Below are positions 9,774 through 17,851 of a stretch of 64,000 nt of DNA, in pieces; the stretch's first letter is position 1; every line of letters starts with the position of its first letter. A program made the translations under genes and the position numbers. The stretch is taken from the NCBI RefSeq assembly GCF_006715495.1, contig NZ_VFNI01000001.1, positions 434,001 to 498,000 on the forward strand, written 5' to 3'. The stretch comes from Herbaspirillum sp. SJZ106 (lineage in GTDB: Bacteria > Pseudomonadota > Gammaproteobacteria > Burkholderiales > Burkholderiaceae_D). The notes beneath the pieces are model-generated. The model was not told where the DNA came from. It saw only the letters and a program-made list of their open reading frames with translations, and made no database searches.

Positions 9774-9803
9774 TGTAACCGCAGCGCATGGGGCGGCGAA
9801 ATA
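9774..9803 (+). promoter_or_regulatory. Candidate ECF-sigma promoter of the bufferin operon
   Basis: TGTAACC at 9774-9780, 16 nt, then CGAAATA at 9797-9803. It shares both boxes and the spacing with the divergent promoter at 9703-9732. The predicted leader before the bufA start codon at 9884 is about 75 nt. Confidence 0.72.
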
Positions 9804-9883
9804 ACGTACAGATCGGCAGTCACGGCGCGGCAATGATGGCGCCGCCGGTCGTATCCACTTTCAACCCCATAAGGAGTCACACC

Positions 9884-10162
9884 ATGCATACCCGTACCCT
9901 CGCTACCGCCGCCTTCACTCTCGCTACCCTGGCCTCCGGCGTCGCCATGGCGCAAAACCAGCCGCCTGCCGCCAAGACCGCAGTCGAAAAATGTTATGGC
10001 GTCTCGATGGCCGGCCAGAACGATTGCAAGGCAGGCGAAGGCACCACCTGCGCCGGCACCGCCAAGATGGATTACCAGGGCAACGCCTGGAAGAACGTGC
10101 CCGCCGGCACCTGCACCTCGATCAAGACCCCGCACGGCATGGGTTCGTTGAAGCCGTTCTGA
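9884..10162 (+). CDS. bufA1: BufA1-type bufferin precursor (DUF2282), periplasmic Cys-rich metallophore
   Basis: A 92-residue exported peptide precursor of the DUF2282/bufferin family. Residues 1-23 are a Sec signal peptide ending AMA. The mature part has the four family cysteines at C37 (EKCYG), C48 (QNDCKAG), C56 (TTCAG) and C77 (AGTCTS). In characterised bufferins some of these are converted by an MNIO enzyme into copper-binding heterocycles, giving a periplasmic ribosomally made, post-translationally modified metal buffer. ATG 9884 follows AAGGAG at proper spacing; upstream in-frame starts are rejected because they precede the signal peptide. It is first of a four-gene operon with its MNIO and BufC partners immediately downstream. 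Which metal is bound here is inference. Confidence 0.9.
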   Translation: MHTRTLATAAFTLATLASGVAMAQNQPPAAKTAVEKCYGVSMAGQNDCKAGEGTTCAGTAKMDYQGNAWKNVPAGTCTSIKTPHGMGSLKPF

Positions 10163-10177
10163 ACCGGAGCCGTAAAA

Positions 10178-11035
10178 ATGGAAGCGACCTCCGCGCCGGC
10201 AGGCGCCGGACTCGGCCTCAAGCCCCAGCATTTCGATGCGGCGCTGTCCTGTACGGCGCCGGGTTTATGGTTCGAGGTCCATCCGGAGAACTACATGATG
10301 GATGGCGGCCCGAGGCTGGCCTGGCTGGACGCCGTGCGCGGCCGCCATCCCATCGCGCTGCACGGGGTGTCGCTTTCTCTTGCAGGGCCGGATGCGCCGG
10401 ACGCCGCTCACCTGCGGCGGCTGGCCAGGCTGATCGCCCGCATCGAGCCGGTGCTGGTGTCCGAGCACCTGGCCTGGTCGCGGGCCGATGGCCGCTATTT
10501 CCCCGATCTCCTGCCGGTGCCGCGCACCGGCGCAACGCTGGCGCGCCTGGCGGCCAACATCGCACGCACGCAAGATGTACTCAAGCGCCGCATCGCGCTG
10601 GAGAATCCGTCCCACTATTTGCATATGGATTGCCACGAATGGAGCGAGCCGGAGTTCCTGGGCGAGCTGGTGCGCCGCACCGGCTGCGGCCTGCTGGTGG
10701 ACGTCAACAACGTGCACGTCAGCGCGGCCAACCTGGGCATCGATGCGGCCGCTTACCTGGCGCAATTGCCGGCCGATGCCATCGAAGAAATCCACCTTGC
10801 CGGCCACAGCAGCGACAGCAACCTGCCCGGCCTGCTGGTCGATTCGCATGACGCCGCGGTGGCGCCATCCGTGTGGACGTTGTATCGCGCCCTGGTGGCG
10901 CGCATCGGTCCGAGGCCGACGCTGATCGAACGCGACGGCAACGTGCCGGCTTTCGATGAACTGCTGGCCGAACGCGACACCGCGCAGGAAATCCTCGCCG
11001 CCAGCCGGCAGCTGCAGGAGGCGTGCGCATCGTGA
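10178..11035 (+). CDS. bufB: MNIO-family (DUF692) bufferin maturase
   Basis: Multinuclear non-heme iron-dependent oxidase of the DUF692 family, 285 residues, TIM-barrel fold. This family oxidises Cys residues of precursor peptides. Conserved metal-ligand segments are visible in order: HPENYM (from residue 35), LHGVSLSL (about 64), SEHLAW (~97), LENPSHY, LVDVNNVHV, EIHLAGH, DSHDAAV and LIERDGNVP. These are the His, Glu and Asp clusters expected to hold two or three irons. It starts 15 bp after bufA1 and overlaps bufC by 4 bp (GTGA), indicating translational coupling. The predicted substrate is the upstream BufA1 precursor. Confidence 0.92.
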   Translation: MEATSAPAGAGLGLKPQHFDAALSCTAPGLWFEVHPENYMMDGGPRLAWLDAVRGRHPIALHGVSLSLAGPDAPDAAHLRRLARLIARIEPVLVSEHLAWSRADGRYFPDLLPVPRTGATLARLAANIARTQDVLKRRIALENPSHYLHMDCHEWSEPEFLGELVRRTGCGLLVDVNNVHVSAANLGIDAAAYLAQLPADAIEEIHLAGHSSDSNLPGLLVDSHDAAVAPSVWTLYRALVARIGPRPTLIERDGNVPAFDELLAERDTAQEILAASRQLQEACAS

Positions 11036-11781
11036 GCCGTCATGATTATTTCAGCCAATTCCTGCATGCCGTATGGCATGGCGAAAGCGGCCATCCGCTG
11101 GTGGCTTCGCTGTTGGCGCAGCCTGCCTTCGCGGTTTACCGCAACACGATTTTCAAGGGTTGCGTCGATGCCTTGTCTGCCAATTACCCGGCGGTGCAGC
11201 GGCTGGTCGGCGAACAGTGGTTCCAGGGCGCGGCGCTGGCCTATGCGCGCCGGCACATGCCTGACGACGCCTGCCTGATCGCTTATGGCGACGGCTTCCC
11301 GGATTTTCTCGACAGTGTCGATGCGGTACGCGAACTGCCTTACTTGCCGGGCGTGGCGAGACTCGACCGCTACTGGAGCGAGTCGCACTTGGCGGCGGAC
11401 GATGCGCCGCTCGATACCGCCGGCTTGCATGCAGTGCTGGCGTCCGGGCGCGATGTGCAACTGGCGCCGCAGGCAGCGACGCGCTGGCACTGGGAGCCGG
11501 CGTATCCGGGCTATTCGATCTGGGATGCCAACCGCAGGCCTGGTGTCGAGCTGCCATCCGAACTCGGATGGCACGGCGAAGGCGCGCTGCTGACCCGGCC
11601 GGAAGGCCAGGTGCGGTGGCAGCCGATCGGCCTTGGCGCCTGCCGTTTCCTGGATGCCTGCCGGGCCGGCATGGGCGTGGCCGCAGCGGCAGGATTGGCG
11701 CTGGAAGCCGAGCCCGGCCTGGATGTGGCCGCCATGCTGGGCGAGCTGGTGCAGGCCGGCGCCTTCACTTCTTTTCATTGA
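11032..11781 (+). CDS. bufC: BufC/HvfC-type partner protein (DUF2063) for RiPP maturation
   Basis: 249-residue protein of the DUF2063 family, which accompanies MNIO enzymes and is thought to present the precursor peptide to them. The N-terminal ~95 residues carry the helical DUF2063 domain ([33 protein letters not shown]); the remainder is the usual RiPP-recognition-like C-terminal part. GTG 11032 overlaps the bufB stop as GTGA and has AGGAGG 10 nt upstream; a GTG at 11023 is too close to that ribosome binding site. It is followed after 11 bp by the DoxX gene. Confidence 0.87.
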   Translation: MSRHDYFSQFLHAVWHGESGHPLVASLLAQPAFAVYRNTIFKGCVDALSANYPAVQRLVGEQWFQGAALAYARRHMPDDACLIAYGDGFPDFLDSVDAVRELPYLPGVARLDRYWSESHLAADDAPLDTAGLHAVLASGRDVQLAPQAATRWHWEPAYPGYSIWDANRRPGVELPSELGWHGEGALLTRPEGQVRWQPIGLGACRFLDACRAGMGVAAAAGLALEAEPGLDVAAMLGELVQAGAFTSFH

Positions 11782-11792
11782 TGGAGAGCGAC

Positions 11793-12269
11793 ATGAACAA
11801 CACTACCTTGACCCGTACCGGCGAGACGGAGCATTGCCGGAATTCCCTCTGGTCGCGCGGCGCAGGCATGGCCGAACGCCTGATCGGCGATTCGCTGCTG
11901 GCGCTGGTGGCGCGCGTGGCGATGGCCGCGATCTTCTTCCTGTCCGGCCGCACCAAGGTCAGCGGTTTCCTGACGATCAAGGACGGCACTTACGTGTTGT
12001 TCCAGGAAGAATATCGCTTGCCGCTGGTCCCGCCCGACATCGCCGCCCACCTGGCTGCCTATGCCGAACACCTGTTCCCGCTGCTGCTGGTGCTGGGCCT
12101 GTTCACGCGCGGCGCCGCACTGGCGCTGCTCGGGATGACGGCCGTGATCGAGATCTTCGTCTACCCGGACGCATGGCCCACGCACCTGTCATGGGCCGGC
12201 CTGCTGCTGTTGCTGGCGGCGCGCGGCGGCGGCGCGTGGTCGCTGGATCGCCGTTTTGGTATTCGTTGA
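11793..12269 (+). CDS. DoxX-family membrane protein (HvfX-like) of the bufferin operon
   Basis: 158-residue DoxX-type integral membrane protein with about four helices ([67 protein letters not shown]). DoxX proteins are frequent last members of MNIO/bufferin operons and have been proposed to act in copper handling or quinone-linked redox steps at the membrane; the exact role is open. ATG 11793 is used because GGAGAG lies 5-6 nt upstream. It closes the operon and a strong terminator follows at 12286-12320. Confidence 0.83.
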   Translation: MNNTTLTRTGETEHCRNSLWSRGAGMAERLIGDSLLALVARVAMAAIFFLSGRTKVSGFLTIKDGTYVLFQEEYRLPLVPPDIAAHLAAYAEHLFPLLLVLGLFTRGAALALLGMTAVIEIFVYPDAWPTHLSWAGLLLLLAARGGGAWSLDRRFGIR

Positions 12270-12285
12270 CTTGGTTTGCGAAGAC

Positions 12286-12320
12286 AAAAGGAAATGGCCC
12301 CGGTGGGGCCATTTCCTTTT
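12286..12320. terminator. Terminator of the bufferin operon, sharing its stem with the ssrA terminator
   Basis: AAAAGGAAATGGCCCC, loop CGG/GGT, then its exact complement ending in TTTT: a 16-bp perfect stem with A and T runs on both sides, usable in both directions. The same 16-bp stem with a different loop is the core of the hairpin at 27438-27478 and recurs as half-sites in the 159-bp repeats. Confidence 0.88.
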
Positions 12321-12485
12321 GCTGATGGTGCGCTGTCACCCGAACACCAGGTGGGACAAAGCGTAGCAACCCAAGCTGGCGGATACAGTAAATGAGTTGA
12401 TCAAGTTGTTATGCGGGAAATATCTCGTCTTCTGAGAGCACTCATCAAATAGTTTTACCAGATCTAACGTTGGCCCAAGTATCTC

Positions 12486-13100
12486 TTAGCTTGGAGAACT
12501 AGCCGCGTATCCATTGAGAAATATCTTCACGGCATCTTTTGAAATTTTCTCTAGTTCTCTTTTTGTAGGTGGATTAACAGTGCCCCACATCAAATTTTCG
12601 ATGAGGTCACTCGCACAAATCCCCTTGAAATGCAGGGCGGCCAGTTCCGCATCCCGGACGGCTATTTTCCCGTTTTCCATGCAATGCGCCATCACCTCGG
12701 CGAGGGCGGCGACGGTGCGCTTGGGGCCATTTTCGAAGAAGATGCGCGCCAGTTCCGGATAGCGTTTGGCCTCACCGATGATGAGCCGGTCCAGTGCGAT
12801 CACGTCCGGCCGCGACACCAGGTGCAGCAGCGCTACGCCCAGGCGTTGCAAGATGTCCTGGGCGTTGTCTTCTTCCGCGTACACCTTGGTCAGTTTCTCC
12901 ACCGCCCCAGCACCGGCCTGCACGACGAAGGCCTCGAACAATTCTTCCTTGCTCGAAAAATAGTTGTACAGCGTGACCTTGGATTTGCCTGCGGTCGCCG
13001 CAATAGCCTCCATGGTCACGTCGGCGTAGCCCTGTTGGATGAACAAATGCCCTGCGGCACTGATGAATTCATTGCGCTGTTCCACGGTCTTGACCCGCAT
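12486..13100 (-). CDS. TetR/AcrR family transcriptional regulator
   Basis: 204-residue repressor-type regulator. The N-terminal helix-turn-helix is clear (FISAAGHLFIQQGYADVTMEAIAATAGKSKVTLYNYF), and the C-terminal ligand domain resembles the AefR-like group. It is transcribed divergently from the aldehyde dehydrogenase / carotenoid oxygenase operon. A perfect 20-bp palindrome at 13172-13191 and a weaker one at 13125-13140 in the shared intergenic region are likely operators, so it probably represses both directions until an aromatic effector binds. The effector is unknown. Confidence 0.9.
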   Translation of the reverse strand: MRVKTVEQRNEFISAAGHLFIQQGYADVTMEAIAATAGKSKVTLYNYFSSKEELFEAFVVQAGAGAVEKLTKVYAEEDNAQDILQRLGVALLHLVSRPDVIALDRLIIGEAKRYPELARIFFENGPKRTVAALAEVMAHCMENGKIAVRDAELAALHFKGICASDLIENLMWGTVNPPTKRELEKISKDAVKIFLNGYAASSPS

Positions 13101-13124
13101 CGCTAGGCATCCTTTTCTTATATC

Positions 13125-13140
13125 TGAACGTATTCGTACA
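13125..13140. promoter_or_regulatory. Imperfect palindrome, possible secondary TetR-regulator site
   Basis: TGAACGTATTCGTACA resembles the half-sites of the perfect palindrome at 13172-13191 and lies just upstream of the tetR-type start, where it could serve autoregulation. Confidence 0.35.
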
Positions 13141-13171
13141 TTTTAGCACGGGCTGTGCTACCATATTTTTA

Positions 13172-13191
13172 AATGAACGAAGTCGTTCATT
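13172..13191. promoter_or_regulatory. 20-bp perfect palindrome, probable TetR-family operator
   Basis: AATGAACGA-AG-TCGTTCATT, perfect 9-bp arms around a 2-bp centre, in the divergent promoter region of the TetR regulator and the aldehyde dehydrogenase. Size and symmetry fit TetR-family operators. A second inverted repeat, TAGCAC-N5-GTGCTA, lies at 13144-13160. Confidence 0.65.
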
Positions 13192-13303
13192 ATTGGGCTG
13201 GGCCCGATCGATCCGGGCTGCTCCAGCCATCTGGTTCGCGCACGGCTATGGTCTTGCGCGGACTCTTTCGCCTCATGGGCGCATGACAAGCAAGGAGACC
13301 ACC

Positions 13304-14785
13304 TTGAAAGACAACCTGACATTGCCGCACTACCAGAACGGCTTTACCGGCCAATACATAGGCGGGCAGTGGCGCGAAGGCACTGCCGCCAGCCTGCTGC
13401 AGGACCATGATCCCTATACCGGGCAATTGCTGACCGAGATCCGCCAGGCTTCCCTGGGCGACCTCGACGCTGCCTATGCCGCTGCTGCCCAGGCGCAGCA
13501 GGCCTGGGCGGCGGTCTTGCCGTCGGAGCGAGCGGCACTGTTCCTGCGTGCTGCCGCCATCATGGAGCAACGCCATGGCGAGATCGTCGACTGGCTGATT
13601 CGCGAGTCCGGCAGCACCCGCATCAAGGCAGAGATCGAGTGGGCTGCAGTCAAGTCGGGCATGCTGGCGGCGACTGCCATGCCGGCGCGTGTGCATGGCC
13701 GCATCTTGCCCATCGATATTGCCGGCCGCGAGAGCCGGGTCTATCGTCAGCCGTTGGGCGTGGTTGGAGTCATCAGTCCGTGGAACTGGCCGATGCATCT
13801 GTCGAACCGCTCCATTGCACCGGCGTTGGCCGTTGGCAATGCCGTGGTGGTCAAACCGGCTGACGACACTCCGGTCACGGGTGGCTTGCTGCTGGCCAAG
13901 ATTTATGAAGAGGCCGGCTTGCCGCAGGGCCTGCTCAACATCGTCATCGGTGCAGTCAGCGAGATCGGCGATGCCTTCACGCTGCACCCGACGCCCAGGT
14001 TTATTTCCTTTACCGGCTCTACCCGGGTCGGCCGCCACATCGGTGCGCTGGCCATGACCGGGCCGACGATCAAGCGCGTAGGGTTGGAGCTGGGCGGCAA
14101 CGCGCCCTGCGTGGTGCTGGACGATGCCGATCTGGAGCGGGCGGTTGATGGCGCGATACTCGGGCGCTTCCTGCACCAGGGGCAGATCTGCATGAGCAGC
14201 AATCGCATCATCGTCGATGCCAGCCTCTATCCGCGCTTCGTCGACGCCTTCGTCGAAAAGGCCAAGGCGCTCAAGCATGGCAATCCCAATGATCCCGATA
14301 CCCTGATCGGTCCGCTGATTAATCAGCGCCAGTTGCAAGCGGCGCTGGGACGCCTGGAGGCCGCGCGACATGCTGGCCAGCGCCAGGTGCTCGGTGGAGA
14401 GGCGCAAGGCCTGGTGCTGCCGCCGCAGGTCTTCGTGGATGTGGCCAATGATTCGCCGCTGGCCCAGGCCGAGCAGTTTGCGCCCATCGCGCCGCTCATC
14501 AAGGCCGCCGATGAGGCGGAGGCCCTGCGCCTGGCCAACCAAACCGAGTTCGGCCTGTCGAGCTGTGTCTTCACTCGCGATGAGGCGCGCGGCGTGCGCT
14601 TCGCACAGGGGATCGAGGCGGGCATGACGCACGTCAATGCCATCTCGCCCTGCGACGATCCCAACAACATGTTCGGCGGCGAAAAGAACAGCGGTATCGG
14701 CCGCTTCAACAGTGACTGGATCGTCGCCGAGATGACCACGGAGCACTGGGTCAGTATCCAGTCGCCGCAGTCCCAGCAGCACTGA
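13304..14785 (+). CDS. NAD(P)-dependent aldehyde dehydrogenase, likely acting on aromatic aldehydes
   Basis: Oxidises an aldehyde to the acid. 493 residues, the standard size for the ALDH superfamily. The catalytic Cys is C296 (GQICMSS), the general base E262 (LELGG), the Rossmann motif is FTGSTRVG, and the NAD-site region is PWNWPM. The sequence resembles vanillin and benzaldehyde dehydrogenases (GRILPIDIAGRES region), which is similarity by eye only. I chose TTG 13304 since AAGGAG lies 6 nt upstream; ATG 13283 would add seven residues. The carotenoid oxygenase gene follows after 33 bp, so the natural substrate is probably the aromatic aldehyde released by that enzyme. Likely controlled by the divergent TetR regulator. 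Confidence 0.9.
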   Translation: MKDNLTLPHYQNGFTGQYIGGQWREGTAASLLQDHDPYTGQLLTEIRQASLGDLDAAYAAAAQAQQAWAAVLPSERAALFLRAAAIMEQRHGEIVDWLIRESGSTRIKAEIEWAAVKSGMLAATAMPARVHGRILPIDIAGRESRVYRQPLGVVGVISPWNWPMHLSNRSIAPALAVGNAVVVKPADDTPVTGGLLLAKIYEEAGLPQGLLNIVIGAVSEIGDAFTLHPTPRFISFTGSTRVGRHIGALAMTGPTIKRVGLELGGNAPCVVLDDADLERAVDGAILGRFLHQGQICMSSNRIIVDASLYPRFVDAFVEKAKALKHGNPNDPDTLIGPLINQRQLQAALGRLEAARHAGQRQVLGGEAQGLVLPPQVFVDVANDSPLAQAEQFAPIAPLIKAADEAEALRLANQTEFGLSSCVFTRDEARGVRFAQGIEAGMTHVNAISPCDDPNNMFGGEKNSGIGRFNSDWIVAEMTTEHWVSIQSPQSQQH

Positions 14786-14818
14786 AGCTCCTCTCCCTCT
14801 CCACAAGGAAGCCAGATC

Positions 14819-16264
14819 ATGTCCATGCAATATCCCGCCACCCCTGAATTCCAGGGCATCTATCGTCCCAGCCGAGTCGAGGCCAGCGTGCAGGCGCTGG
14901 AAGTCGTCGGCGAACTGCCCGCGCAGCTTCAAGGCAGCTTCTACCAGGTCTCGCCCGATCCGGCCTATCCACCGATGCTGGGCCAGGACATCTTCTTCAA
15001 CGGCGACGGCATGGTCAGTGCCTTTCGCTTCGGCCAGGGCCAGGTTAGCCTGACCCGCCGCTACGTCCAGACCGAACGGATCAAGGCGCAGCGCCGCGCC
15101 GGGCGCTCGCTCAATGGCGTCTATCGCAACAGCTACACCAATGCGCCTGAGGCGGCCCGCGACAACACCACGGCCAATACCACAGTGATCAAGCATGCCG
15201 GAATACTGCTGGCGCTGAAGGAAGACGGCCTGCCCTACGCCATGGATCCGGTGACGCTGGAAACGCACGGGGTCTGGGATTTCCACGGCCAGGTCAAGTC
15301 GGCGACGTTCACCGCCCATCCCAAGATCTGTCCCGAGACCGGGAGCATGCTCTGCTTCGCCTATGAGGCCAAGGGCGATGGCACGCCCGACATCGCCTAT
15401 TACGAGATCGATGCGGCCGGCAAGCTCATCCGCGAAACCTGGTTCCAGGCGCCTTACGCTGCCATGATCCATGATTTTGCGGTGACGGAAAATTACGTGA
15501 TCTTTCCCATCATCCCCCTGACCGTCGACGTGGAAAGGATGAAGCAAGGCGGCCAGCACTTCCAATGGCAACCGGATCTGCCGCAACTGTTCGGCATCTT
15601 GCCGCGCGCCGGCAAGGCCAGTGAGGTACGCTGGTTCTACGGTCCGGCCGATGGTTTCCAGGGCCATACCCTCAATGCCTATGAGCAGGGCCGCAAGCTG
15701 ATCCTGGACATGCCCGTCACCAGCGGCAACGTGTTCTATTTCTTCCCGCAGGCCGATGGTTTCGTGCCTTCCCCGGAGACACTTAAATCCAGCCTGGCGC
15801 GCTGGATCTTTGATCTGGATGCGAGCAGCGATCAGGTCCTGCCCGAGCCGCTGACCCAGTTCCCCTGCGAATTCCCGCGCTGCGACGAGCGCTACAGCGG
15901 CCGTCCCTACCAGCATGGTTTCATGCTGGCCTTCGATCCGACGCTGCCATTCGATGCCGCCACGCTGGGAGCGCCGCCGTTCCAGTTCTTCAACCAGCTG
16001 GCCCACGTCAACGTCAGCACCGGGGAGACCCGCACCTGGTATGCCGGGGATGCGCACTGCTTCCAGGAGCCGGTCTTCGTGCCGCGTAGCTCCGAGGCCC
16101 CCGAGGGTGACGGCTTCTTGCTGAGTCTGCTCAATCACCTGCGCAGCGGTGCGGCCGAACTGGTGATTCTGGACACGCGGGATATCTCAGCCGGGCCGGT
16201 GGCGCGGGTACAGATTCCCTTGCGCATGCGCATGTCCCTGCATGGCAACTGGTCGTCTGACTGA
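14819..16264 (+). CDS. Carotenoid-oxygenase family dioxygenase, probable lignostilbene/hydroxystilbene-cleaving enzyme
   Basis: Iron(II) dioxygenase of the RPE65/carotenoid cleavage family, 481 residues. The four iron-binding histidines are visible at H167 (TAHPK), H218 (MIHDF), H283 (QGHTLN) and about H475 (SLHGN). Residues that bind the 4-hydroxyl group in bacterial stilbene-cleaving members have counterparts in Y102 (GVYRN) and K134 (ALKED), favouring a phenolic stilbene- or isoeugenol-like substrate over a carotenoid. Double-bond cleavage would release an aromatic aldehyde, matching the aldehyde dehydrogenase 33 bp upstream. ATG 14819 has AAGGAA upstream. The precise substrate is inference. 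Confidence 0.87.
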   Translation: MSMQYPATPEFQGIYRPSRVEASVQALEVVGELPAQLQGSFYQVSPDPAYPPMLGQDIFFNGDGMVSAFRFGQGQVSLTRRYVQTERIKAQRRAGRSLNGVYRNSYTNAPEAARDNTTANTTVIKHAGILLALKEDGLPYAMDPVTLETHGVWDFHGQVKSATFTAHPKICPETGSMLCFAYEAKGDGTPDIAYYEIDAAGKLIRETWFQAPYAAMIHDFAVTENYVIFPIIPLTVDVERMKQGGQHFQWQPDLPQLFGILPRAGKASEVRWFYGPADGFQGHTLNAYEQGRKLILDMPVTSGNVFYFFPQADGFVPSPETLKSSLARWIFDLDASSDQVLPEPLTQFPCEFPRCDERYSGRPYQHGFMLAFDPTLPFDAATLGAPPFQFFNQLAHVNVSTGETRTWYAGDAHCFQEPVFVPRSSEAPEGDGFLLSLLNHLRSGAAELVILDTRDISAGPVARVQIPLRMRMSLHGNWSSD

Positions 16265-16276
16265 GTGCCACAGCAC

Positions 16277-16308
16277 AGCGGCGGACGGGCTTGCGCCTGT
16301 CCGCCGCT
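16277..16308. terminator. GC-rich hairpin between convergent genes
   Basis: AGCGGCGGACGGGC and GCCTGTCCGCCGCT form a 14-bp stem with one G-U-type mismatch and a 4-nt loop, between the stop of the dioxygenase gene and the end of the leftward MFS gene. There is no T-run, so terminator function is probable only by position. Confidence 0.5.
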
Positions 16309-16330
16309 ACCGGTCATGCACGTTAGTGCT

Positions 16331-17653
16331 TCACTCGGTGCACGGCGTCTCGGCACGGCGATTGAAGACGATGGCCAGCCCGGCGATCACGGCCGGGGTG
16401 ATGCCCATCAGGAAAATGTGCCTCACGTCCATCTGCCATCCCAGCATCAGGCTGCCGGCCAGCGGTCCGCAGATCGATCCGATGCGGCCGATGCCAAGCG
16501 CGAATCCGACACCGGTGGCGCGAATGGCGGTCGGATAGATTTCCGTAGCCAGCACATTCAGCCCCGCTTGCGCGCCCTGAATCACCACACCCATCAAGCT
16601 GCTGACCGCAATAACGTTCCATTCCGACTGCGGCCAGTTGGCTAGCGCCAGTGCCAGCAAGGCGTACAGCGCCAGTTCCAGCACCAGGGGGCGGCGCACG
16701 CCCAGCGCATTCATCAGCCAGCCTTGCAACAGGCTGCCAAGGACACCGCCGGCACTGAAGCAAGAGATGGCGGTAATGCCCACGTTCACCGGATGATGCG
16801 CTCCCATGAGCACGGCAGGCATCCAGCTGACGATGAAGTACAACACCACCAGGTTCATGAAGTAAGGGATCCACAGCAATACCGTATCCTTCCAGCGGCC
16901 ATGGCGAAACAGCTCGGCCACGGGCACGCCCGGCGCCTGCGGCGGCGGTACGGCCAGGTCCTGATCGGCGCCCAGCTCCGGGGCGATGCGGCGCATCAGC
17001 GCCTGCAGGCGGGCGCGGTGGTTGCCTCGCACCAGCAGAAAGCGCGCCGATTCGGGCATGAAGATCAGCGCAAACAGCGCCACCGCGACGGGCAGCGCGC
17101 CGCCGACGATGAACACCGCTTGCCAGCCATGCGAGGGCAGCAGCAGAGAAGTGACGATGCCACCCAGCACCGCCCCCAGCGGCATGCCGCACATCAGTGT
17201 GGCGACAATCACGCGCGCATGGCGGCGCGGAGAATACTCGGAAGCCAGCGCCAGCGCATTGGGCAGCGCGCCTCCCAGGCCGATGCCGGTCAGAAAGCGC
17301 AACAGCAGCAAATCATCATGGGTGGCCGCCAGTGCGGTCAGCAGCGACATGCTGCCAAAGGCCAGGGTGGAAGCGATCACCATGGTTTTGCGGCCAAGGC
17401 GGTCGGCCAGCGGCCCCAGGATCATGGCGCCCATCAGCATGCCCAGTAGTCCGGCGCTGAAGATGGGGCCGAAGCTGGCCATCGGTATTCCCAGTTCGCG
17501 GGCCATGGCCGGCGCCAGCATGCCGATAGTCTGGGTATCGAAGCCGTCCAGCACGGCGATCAGGATGCAGGTACCGATGGCGCTCCATTGCACCATGCCG
17601 ACAGGGCGCGCGTCGATGACCTCGCTGACCTGGATGGGGGTAGCGGATTGCAT
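16331..17653 (-). CDS. MFS transporter, aromatic acid:H+ symporter (AAHS) family
   Basis: 440-residue proton-coupled carrier with twelve membrane helices. The AAHS signature DGFDTQTIGMLAPAM is in helix 1 and the MFS loop motif GPLADRLGRKTM lies between helices 2 and 3; ALASEYSPRRHR follows helix 4. Characterised members (BenK, VanK, PcaK, MhpT types) import benzoates, vanillate or phenylpropionates. ATG 17653 is chosen for its AGGAAGAG ribosome binding site; an upstream in-frame extension is unconserved. It is divergent from a LysR regulator with candidate operators between them. Likely imports a phenolic acid that feeds the neighbouring ring-cleavage genes. Confidence 0.9.
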   Translation of the reverse strand: MQSATPIQVSEVIDARPVGMVQWSAIGTCILIAVLDGFDTQTIGMLAPAMARELGIPMASFGPIFSAGLLGMLMGAMILGPLADRLGRKTMVIASTLAFGSMSLLTALAATHDDLLLLRFLTGIGLGGALPNALALASEYSPRRHARVIVATLMCGMPLGAVLGGIVTSLLLPSHGWQAVFIVGGALPVAVALFALIFMPESARFLLVRGNHRARLQALMRRIAPELGADQDLAVPPPQAPGVPVAELFRHGRWKDTVLLWIPYFMNLVVLYFIVSWMPAVLMGAHHPVNVGITAISCFSAGGVLGSLLQGWLMNALGVRRPLVLELALYALLALALANWPQSEWNVIAVSSLMGVVIQGAQAGLNVLATEIYPTAIRATGVGFALGIGRIGSICGPLAGSLMLGWQMDVRHIFLMGITPAVIAGLAIVFNRRAETPCTE

Positions 17654-17795
17654 GTGTCTCTTCCTCTTCTTGTCGAGTTTGTCTTTGTTGTATTGGCACC
17701 CGCTGCGTTGCCAGGGAGGGCAACGCAGCGGCGCAGGCGGCCGATGGCGTGCGACGAAACGGGCGACCATCGCGAGGCAGTCTAGGAGTTTGACT

Positions 17796-17847
17796 TTTAT
17801 CAATCAATACGTCCATGCTGATACTTTTAATCAGTGATATTGATAAA
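17796..17847. promoter_or_regulatory. Candidate LysR-type operator region
   Basis: TTTATCAAT (17796-17804) and ATTGATAAA (17839-17847) are perfect inverted copies 34 bp apart. Within the right part, TTAATCA-N7-TGATAAA contains the T-N11-A core (T17831 to A17843) typical of LysR regulators. It lies between the divergent MFS and lysR-type starts. Confidence 0.5.
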
Positions 17848-17851
17848 GGCC

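Noticed and set aside
13190-16138. 982-residue open frame antisense to the aldehyde dehydrogenase and oxygenase genes
   Set aside because: Both sense genes have intact catalytic residues; the antisense product is a codon-bias shadow with no recognisable domain.
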